Shown here: in pieces, positions 21,825-26,454 of the stretch
Layout of the letters: every line of letters starts with the position of its first letter
Numbering within the stretch: position 1 is the first letter of the stretch
From: Tychonema litorale BBK16
GTDB taxonomy: Bacteria > Cyanobacteriota > Cyanobacteriia > Cyanobacteriales > Microcoleaceae
Direction of reading: 5' to 3'
Assembly: GCF_021648855.1 (NCBI RefSeq)
Contig: NZ_JAKJHX010000078.1
Coordinates: forward strand, 1-26,454
Length of the DNA: 26,454 bases
Program-made: the position numbers and the translations under genes
Notes under the pieces: model-generated
What the model was told of the DNA's origin: nothing
Databases searched by the model: none
Seen by the model: the letters and a program-made list of their open reading frames with translations, nothing else

Positions 21825-23387
21825 TTACACATCTATGTTGTGGAAGCCTTTGATAAAATCTAAAACATTAGTGAGAGTAGTTTGAGCTAATTTACTGCTT
21901 TCCACTAACTTGCCTGCTGTCGAGTTATTGGGGTCATATTTTTTAATCAGGCGCTTGCCAAAAGCTTGGTGGTGGTATACGCTGAGTTTTTGGTCGCGGG
22001 AATTGATTAAGATCATTTGTGTAGGGATCTGAAAGAAGTTGATACTTGCCCCTATTTTGGGAAAAGCATTAGATATTTTGATTTGGTCTACTTTGCTGAT
22101 AGCTTGGTTGAGGGCTTTGCTGCACTGTTGGACGTGTTTTGATTCTTTGACATTCAGATTGCTGGCATCCTGGGATTGAATCATTTTCATTAAGGCGATC
22201 AGATTTTTTTGAGTGGTGGCTGCATCATTGAAGGGAATTATGGCGACGTAAGCGGTGGCGAATAATTTATCATCGCTGTCCATTTTAAAGGCTAGTACGG
22301 TGCGCCTCGAACTAACTTCGATGGTGGGTGGCTGGCTTAATCCTGGGTATTGTTGGGTAATTTGGTAATAAGTTGCAGCTAGTGCAAAATGAGCGCCTTG
22401 GTCTAAGGAGGCGTCAATGACTATCCGAACCGTGGGTAAGGTTTCGTGAAAAAACTCCTGGGTTCCTCCAGCATTTAACCAGTAAATTTGGCTGTGGTCG
22501 CCGTTGGGACTCAGGTCAACCCACTTGCAAGTCATGCCTTCGGTTTTGATGCCGAGTCGGGAAACTGCGTGTAGTTTGGCTCCGGTCAAAGTAGCGCCAG
22601 TTAAGTCGGCTCCAATCCAGTCGGCGCGGATCAGATAGGCATTGGTGAGGTCGGCGTGAACTAAGCTGGCATTGAGCAAGTTAGCGTGGCAGAGGTCGGC
22701 TCTGCTGAGGTCTGCGCCGCTCAATTTGGCTTCGCTGAGGTCTGCCCAGCGGAGGTTACAGCCGCTGAGGATTGCCCAGCGAAGGTTGACACCGCTGAGG
22801 TCTGCTCCGCTGAGTATGGCTTGGGTGAGGTTGGCTTGTCGTAGTTCTGTACCTCGCAAGTCAGCTCCGCTGAGGTCGGCTCGACTGAGGTCGGCTCCTT
22901 GGAGGTTGGCTTGTTCGAGGTTGGCTCCAGTCAAGGATGTGCCTTGGAGGTTTGCGCCTCGAAGGTTGGCTTGGCTGAGGTTGGCTCCCCGAAGGGTGGC
23001 TTCGGTGAGGGTGGCTCCGCTAAGGTTGGCTCCTTGGAGGTTGGCTCCGCTGAGTTCGGCTCGAATCAGTTCGGCTCTGATCAGTTTTGCTCCTGTGAGG
23101 ATGGCTCTTTTGAGGTCAACTCGCACTAGGTAGGCGACGTTGAGGTCGGCATCGGTGAGGTTTGCGCCGCCGAGATGAGCACCGCTGAGTCTGGCGATGT
23201 TGAGTTTTGCACCGGTGAGGTTGGCTTTGCTGAGATTGGCTCCGCTGAGGTTGGCAACACTCAGATTCGCACCTTTGAGGTTGGCTCCGCTCAAGTTGAC
23301 ACCGCTGAGGTTTGCCTCAGTCAGGTTGATTCCGGCAAAGTTTCTTTCTCCGGCGGCATATTTTTTAAGGAGTTCCTCGACTGTCAT
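21825..23387 (-). CDS. pentapeptide-repeat protein 3 with conserved C-terminal domain
   Basis: 520 aa, start ATG 23387 (MTVEELLKKYAAGERNFAGINL). The repeat region is unusually uniform at DNA level: a 15-bp period around TTGGCTCCGCTGAGG recurs across about 22600-23350, so conversion or expansion within the gene is likely. It encodes units such as LSGANLxGANLSxA. The C-terminal domain shares TCKWVDLSPNGDHSQIY, PTVRIVIDASLDQGAHFALAATYYQI, SQPPTIEVSSRRTVLAFKMD and FQIPTQMILINSRDQKLSVYHHQAFGKRL with its paralogues. It is divergent from tyrA (238-bp gap), which probably holds promoters for both. Confidence 0.88.
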   Translation of the reverse strand: MTVEELLKKYAAGERNFAGINLTEANLSGVNLSGANLKGANLSVANLSGANLSKANLTGAKLNIARLSGAHLGGANLTDADLNVAYLVRVDLKRAILTGAKLIRAELIRAELSGANLQGANLSGATLTEATLRGANLSQANLRGANLQGTSLTGANLEQANLQGADLSRADLSGADLRGTELRQANLTQAILSGADLSGVNLRWAILSGCNLRWADLSEAKLSGADLSRADLCHANLLNASLVHADLTNAYLIRADWIGADLTGATLTGAKLHAVSRLGIKTEGMTCKWVDLSPNGDHSQIYWLNAGGTQEFFHETLPTVRIVIDASLDQGAHFALAATYYQITQQYPGLSQPPTIEVSSRRTVLAFKMDSDDKLFATAYVAIIPFNDAATTQKNLIALMKMIQSQDASNLNVKESKHVQQCSKALNQAISKVDQIKISNAFPKIGASINFFQIPTQMILINSRDQKLSVYHHQAFGKRLIKKYDPNNSTAGKLVESSKLAQTTLTNVLDFIKGFHNIDV

Positions 23388-23625
23388 GGGGACGGTACGC
23401 TATAAAAAAAAGATGGAAGAGTGAGAGGTATTCTGTTAAATCTATTCAAAGCTATTTAAGTCTAGACTTAACTTGACAAAAGTAGTTTGAATAGTCAGAT
23501 TTGAAATATTTACGGATGTCGAGTAACAGTAATTAAAGGATGATAATGTGGTCAGATTGGCGATCTATCTTTGCTATTAAGATTTAACAATAGTACGTCT
23601 CTATCGGGACAAATATCCTCATTTT

Positions 23626-24477
23626 ATGGTTATGAATATTGGTATTGTAGGACTTGGTTTGATTGGTGGCTCGATCGGGCTGGATTTGCGATCGCGCGGG
23701 TTTTCGGTTTTTGGGGTTTCTAGCCGGGAACAAACTTGCCAGAGGGCGGTTGCTCTAGGTGTTGCCGATGTAGCCAGTGTAAATTTGTCTGATATGTCGG
23801 TGGCTGATGTGGTTTTTATCTGTACGCCCTTGGGGTCGATCGAGTCGATCGCCCAAAAGCTAGTACCTCATCTTTCCCCTGATACCATCCTAACCGATGT
23901 GGGTTCTGTAAAAACACCGATAGTGCAGCCAGTATCTTCTCTATGGCGGAATTTTGTGGGAGGACACCCGATGGCGGGGACTGCTGAAAGTGGGATTGAG
24001 GCGGCGGTACGGGATTTATTTGTGGGCCGGCCTTATGTGGTGACTCCGCAGGCCCAAACGCCTATGGCTGCGGTGGAGACTGTGGAGGAGATTGCACGCT
24101 CCCTGGGTGCTAAAGTTTACCGATGTGGGCCCGAAGAACACGATCGGGCTGTGGCTGGGATTTCTCATTTGCCAATTATGGCGAGTGCCGCGCTGATTGC
24201 TGCCTGCGATCGAGAGGGCGATCGGGATATTGTTAAGTTAGCGCAACATTTGGCTAGTTCTGGTTTTCGGGACACGAGCCGGGTGGGGGGTGGCAATCCT
24301 GAGTTGGGAGTGATGGTGGCCAAGTACAATCGAGTGGAATTATTGCGATCGCTCTCTATTTACCGCGACTGTCTAGATGAATTCATCAGCGATATCGAAG
24401 CTGAAGATTGGTCAGCTTTGGAACACAAGCTGAAGCTGACTCAAGCAGCCAGAAGCAATTACAATTTAGGCAATTAA
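23626..24477 (+). CDS. tyrA: arogenate/prephenate dehydrogenase (TyrA)
   Basis: 283 aa. N-terminal Rossmann motif GLGLIGGS (9-16). The cofactor loop at the end of beta2 reads VFGVSSRE (28-35), with Ser where NAD-specific enzymes have Asp, which fits NADP preference. VFICTPLGSI (63-72), TDVGSVK (90-96), the catalytic HPMAGTAESG (114-123) and GISHLPIMASAAL (178-190) are the standard TyrA motifs. Cyanobacterial TyrA enzymes oxidise arogenate to tyrosine with NADP+, the last step of tyrosine synthesis (family knowledge). Two ATGs (23626 and 23632) are possible starts. It carries no ACT domain, as usual for this group. It stands alone, divergent from pentapeptide gene 3. Confidence 0.92.
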   Translation: MVMNIGIVGLGLIGGSIGLDLRSRGFSVFGVSSREQTCQRAVALGVADVASVNLSDMSVADVVFICTPLGSIESIAQKLVPHLSPDTILTDVGSVKTPIVQPVSSLWRNFVGGHPMAGTAESGIEAAVRDLFVGRPYVVTPQAQTPMAAVETVEEIARSLGAKVYRCGPEEHDRAVAGISHLPIMASAALIAACDREGDRDIVKLAQHLASSGFRDTSRVGGGNPELGVMVAKYNRVELLRSLSIYRDCLDEFISDIEAEDWSALEHKLKLTQAARSNYNLGN

Positions 24478-24668
24478 AACCTGAGGTGAGCCTAACAAAT
24501 TATTTAGAAAAATGTTAGACTCGTAATAAATATCACCTACTCATAATTAGACATTTTAGACTATAGACAAAAAAGCTGTATAGCCTTTTATGTTGATGAT
24601 CTAAGTGATAATCTTGGTAAACCGCCACCAAGGGCAGAAAAACATTTTATTCTGTTTGTCCAAAATGT

Positions 24669-24692
24669 GCGATCGGGAAAAACCCCGATCGC
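24669..24692. other. strong 9-bp hairpin in the tyrA-downstream intergenic region
   Basis: GCGATCGGG (24669-24677) pairs with CCCGATCGC (24684-24692) around AAAAAC. It is about 190 bp beyond tyrA. No T-run follows, so it is either a weak terminator of tyrA or a structure within an untranslated leader for the small ORF at 24727. Confidence 0.5.
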
Positions 24693-24726
24693 GCTTGAGC
24701 GAACTCATTGAAAGAGGGAGACATCA

Positions 24727-24843
24727 ATGAATATTCTTTGCAGGATAATTCATATTAGATCGGAAGCGATCGCCCCAATAGCTCCTACACAAATAGTTAC
24801 TTTTGTCAACTTTCTTGTTAAGAAAGATGTTTATAAAGCATAG
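24727..24843 (+). CDS. possible 38-aa small protein
   Basis: ORF of 38 codons beginning MNILCRIIHIRSEAIAP and ending VNFLVKKDVYKA. Its ATG has an excellent ribosome-binding site (GAGGGAG, 7 nt spacing). I do not recognise the product. It lies in a 446-bp space with no other gene and has a HIP1 site inside. With no homologue seen, coding status rests on the ribosome-binding site alone. The remainder of 24478-24923 holds the hairpin at 24669 and a G-rich AAGGGGGATTTAGGAGGATC stretch (24850-24869) resembling dispersed cyanobacterial repeats. Confidence 0.3.
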   Translation: MNILCRIIHIRSEAIAPIAPTQIVTFVNFLVKKDVYKA

Positions 24844-24923
24844 CTTCTTAAGGGGGATTTAGGAGGATCGAGACTCAGCTAAAAGCGAGATTTCTTGGAT
24901 CGAATTGTGTAAGTCCCATTATG

Positions 24924-26117
24924 CTATTTGATGCTAGCACGCGGTTGGTTTAGTTCCATCATTGACTTTAATCGTGACTGTTTTAAGTCTGTAAGATCGC
25001 GGATGGTAATTGAGCAACCGTCTCCCAATCTAACAGCAGTCAAATAATAGCATTTGCCAAGGTAATCAGTTTCGCGATGAACCTCTCCTTCAAGTGATTT
25101 TCCAGTCTCAACAACCTCTACTAATAAATCAAAAAATCCTGGAATCAATTGATTAAGCAGTTTTTTCAGGACGGGTGCGCCTGCGACTTCGGTTCGTTTT
25201 TCCCCTAAAAGTCTGGCAAAGACAGGGTTAACTACCAAGCAGCGAAAATCTTCAATTTCTCCAGCGATATCCCCCCTCACCGCCTGTACTGCTGCTATTC
25301 CATTCAGAGATGAGTTTAGCAAATTTGCCAGCAGGGCGCGAGATTGGTAGGCAATTTCTGCGGTTTGCTGGTGTCGATCGATCGCTTCTTTAAGCTGCCA
25401 TTTTTGGCGCACGATAGTGAGGTGAGTTTCGAGGCGCACTAGCACTTCTTCCGGCTCAAAAGGTTTAGAGATGTAGTCAACTCCCCCTGCCTTAAAAGCT
25501 TTGACTTTATCAAAAATTTGGTCAAGTGCGCTTAAGAAAATAATCGGAATTTCTGAGGTTTTTTCATCGGATTTGAGGGCTTCGCAGACTTGATAGCCGT
25601 CCATGTCTGGCATTTTAATGTCCAGCAATATAGCATCGGGGGGATGATTGCGAACAGTCCTCAAGGCCATCGCACCATTGGTGACGCAGCGAACTTTATA
25701 CCCATTCTTAGTCAGAATTTCTGTGAGAAAATGCAGAATTTCTGGGAGGTCATCCACAATTAAAATGTTGCCTTTGGGAGTTTCTAATTCATCGATGTCA
25801 CTTCCTTGGGACGGAGCCGCAAATTCGAGATCGCCTTTGGCATTGGCGATCGTACTTGTGGTGCTTTGCTTCTCTACCAGAGAACGGAAGTTATTCTTAG
25901 TAACTTTTTCCCCGATTACGTTTGAAAGGCTCTGCCACAGGAGGGAAGATGAATCTTTGATATGTCCTACGCTTAGGTACAAGCTGTCAGCAACAGCACT
26001 ATAAGTTGTGTTTTCCCAAGCAGCTTTTAAGATTTCATTCTCAATAAAATTTAACGGTTTACTCGTCTTGGACTCTAAGGCTGCTTCGATAAATTCTAGG
26101 GCTTCTTCAAAAGTCAT
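24924..26117 (-). CDS. response regulator with N-terminal HTH and C-terminal PAS-like domain
   Basis: 397 aa from ATG 26117 (MTFEEALEFIEAALESK), the usual start of this N-terminal domain; ATG 26135 is a longer alternative. Residues 1-85 form an HTH-like domain (LNFIENEILKAAWENTTYSAVADSLYLSVGHIKDSSSLLWQSLS) found on cyanobacterial NTPase/WD40 and signalling proteins. A complete receiver domain spans 117-235: acidic pair D122-D123, phosphoacceptor D166 in LLDIKMPDMDG, S196, and K218 in YISKPF. A short coiled coil (about 235-265) leads to a PAS-like domain (about 268-380) and a short tail. No output enzyme follows. The likely partner is an unlinked histidine kinase; no kinase gene is visible here. 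Confidence 0.85.
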   Translation of the reverse strand: MTFEEALEFIEAALESKTSKPLNFIENEILKAAWENTTYSAVADSLYLSVGHIKDSSSLLWQSLSNVIGEKVTKNNFRSLVEKQSTTSTIANAKGDLEFAAPSQGSDIDELETPKGNILIVDDLPEILHFLTEILTKNGYKVRCVTNGAMALRTVRNHPPDAILLDIKMPDMDGYQVCEALKSDEKTSEIPIIFLSALDQIFDKVKAFKAGGVDYISKPFEPEEVLVRLETHLTIVRQKWQLKEAIDRHQQTAEIAYQSRALLANLLNSSLNGIAAVQAVRGDIAGEIEDFRCLVVNPVFARLLGEKRTEVAGAPVLKKLLNQLIPGFFDLLVEVVETGKSLEGEVHRETDYLGKCYYLTAVRLGDGCSITIRDLTDLKQSRLKSMMELNQPRASIK

Positions 26118-26198
26118 ATAAAAAATCCATCTCATCGGGTTTTTCCAGTTTTGCACCCTTGTTTTGAGTTATGCACCGTAGTTACGATGGTAGGCGAT

Positions 26199-26212
26199 AC
26201 CGCCAAGGCGGT
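26199..26212. repeat. short palindrome ACCGCC-AA-GGCGGT
   Basis: A 6-bp stem around AA, weakly extended outward by GTAGGCGAT/GTTGCTATAC. It lies upstream of the response-regulator gene on the minus strand. It may belong to a dispersed repeat; role unknown. Confidence 0.4.
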
Positions 26213-26230
26213 TGCTATACAAAGGAATAA

Positions 26231-26254
26231 TATAGTATACTACATATAGTATAC
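26231..26254. promoter_or_regulatory. TATAGTATAC direct repeat that is also a palindrome
   Basis: TATAGTATAC occurs at 26231-26240 and 26245-26254. The same segment forms an inverted repeat, GTATACTA (26235-26242)/TAGTATAC (26247-26254). It lies between the TnpB element and the response-regulator start, so it could be an operator or promoter for the latter. Confidence 0.35.
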
Positions 26255-26299
26255 AGCCGGCTTTACTAGGTCTGACCACGGGTCGGTAGTGACTGCTTG

Positions 26300-26330
26300 T
26301 TGAAATACTCCCCGGCGTAAACGCACGGGG
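26300..26330 (-). mobile_element. right end of an IS200/IS605-type (TnpB) element, probable omega-RNA 3' part
   Basis: Just beyond the tnpB stop codon the minus strand reads CCCCGTGCGTTTACGCCGGGG (26330-26310 as a hairpin: CCCCG/CGGGG and GCGT/ACGC stems with one bulge), then GAGTATTTCAA. A hairpin followed by a short ..TTCAA end after tnpB is the usual right end of IS605/IS1341-type elements. In these elements the omega-RNA (reRNA) covers the tnpB 3' end and stops at the right end, and the bases just outside serve as guide (established for IS605-type TnpB). The predicted guide is the minus-strand sequence from 26299 downward. Confidence 0.7.
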
Positions 26331-26335
26331 ATTCT

Positions 26336-26454
26336 TTACGCTTCACAGACTGATGCAACCGAAGTCGTCTTACTCTGTCTCTGCGTACATTTAGAGTCGT
26401 GGCAATGCCCTATCCCGACTTGAACTATATTTTTAGCAGCATTCTCATCTCTAT
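26336..26454 (-). CDS. tnpB: TnpB C-terminal fragment (cut by the window edge)
   Basis: The last 38 codons of a TnpB protein, open at the window edge. It begins RDENAAKNIVQVGIGHCHDS and ends SVASVCEA-TAA (26336-26338). RDENAAKNI is the RuvC-III motif; its Asp is the third catalytic residue of the RuvC nuclease. TnpB is an RNA-guided nuclease that uses the omega-RNA from the element's right end. Whether the gene is intact cannot be judged from this window. The C-terminal tail after the motif is about 30 aa, normal for the family. The presence of tnpA is unknown. Confidence 0.85.
   Translation of the reverse strand, partial: RDENAAKNIVQVGIGHCHDSKCTQRQSKTTSVASVCEA

Noticed and set aside
22600..23350. 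Regular short repeats that might suggest a CRISPR array
   Set aside because: The 15-bp period is continuous, with no unique spacers, and encodes the pentapeptide helix in frame.
22672..23405. Several long plus-strand ORFs opposite pentapeptide genes 2 and 3
   Set aside because: They are shadows of the 15-bp repeat on the minus strand. They read as monotonous LRSAPLRLA- or EVGSAEV-like repeats with no start signals.

Overview
The window looks like chromosomal DNA of a filamentous, non-heterocystous cyanobacterium (Oscillatoriales, Microcoleus/Oscillatoria-like; inferred). The reasons are the many HIP1 octamers (GCGATCGC) and near-HIP1 sites, cyanobacterial signature genes (DUF2839, DUF2256, TyrA of the NADP type, WD40 and response-regulator proteins with the N-terminal HTH domains common in this group, clustered pentapeptide-repeat proteins), and several families of intergenic palindromes.

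Layout. 1-4.4 kb: a small exported protein, a strong 33-bp palindrome, a membrane-anchored class A beta-lactamase-like serine hydrolase, a TrmJ-type tRNA methyltransferase with a repeat-derived linker insertion, a tiny DUF2256 protein and an isoaspartyl peptidase. 4.6-5.6 kb: a two-gene unit with an ATGA overlap (DUF6932-like nucleotidyltransferase-fold protein plus XRE-type HTH protein) that looks like a toxin-antitoxin or phage-defence module. 5.7-8.3 kb: a WD40 protein, then two tandem paralogous membrane proteins, the second with a TPR, each preceded by a 12-bp-period direct-repeat element. 8.6-11.6 kb: a C-terminally shortened DUF2207 protein and a tandem family of membrane proteins: two full copies, a tail remnant of a lost copy fused at a HIP1 site, and one internally deleted copy.

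11.6-15.7 kb (minus strand): a probable type II restriction endonuclease and N6-adenine-type methyltransferase (ATGA overlap), followed in the same direction by two dissimilar COG3541-type nucleotidyltransferases. The methyltransferase gene is bracketed by 43-bp direct repeats made from the 3' end of the restriction gene. 15.7-16.5 kb: remains of toxin-antitoxin modules (a 13-codon hicA stub with intact hicB; a solitary antitoxin-like gene) and tRNA-Val(CAC). 16.6-18.5 kb: DUF2839 and a DinG-like helicase-fold protein whose Walker A and DEAH motifs are not recognisable. 18.5-23.4 kb: three tandem pentapeptide-repeat proteins sharing an undescribed-looking C-terminal domain. 23.6-24.5 kb: tyrA. 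24.5-26.1 kb: a structured intergenic region with a possible small ORF and an HTH-receiver-PAS response regulator. The right edge cuts a TnpB gene; its C-terminus and the element's right-end hairpin (probable omega-RNA end) are visible.

The main stories are: (1) the restriction-modification/double-nucleotidyltransferase cassette with its duplicated flank; (2) the recombination history of the tandem membrane-protein family, with a HIP1 site at the joint; (3) decayed toxin-antitoxin loci next to it; (4) the pentapeptide-repeat triplet; and (5) a possible DUF6932/XRE two-gene defence module. All functions are read from sequence motifs by eye; no database search was run.
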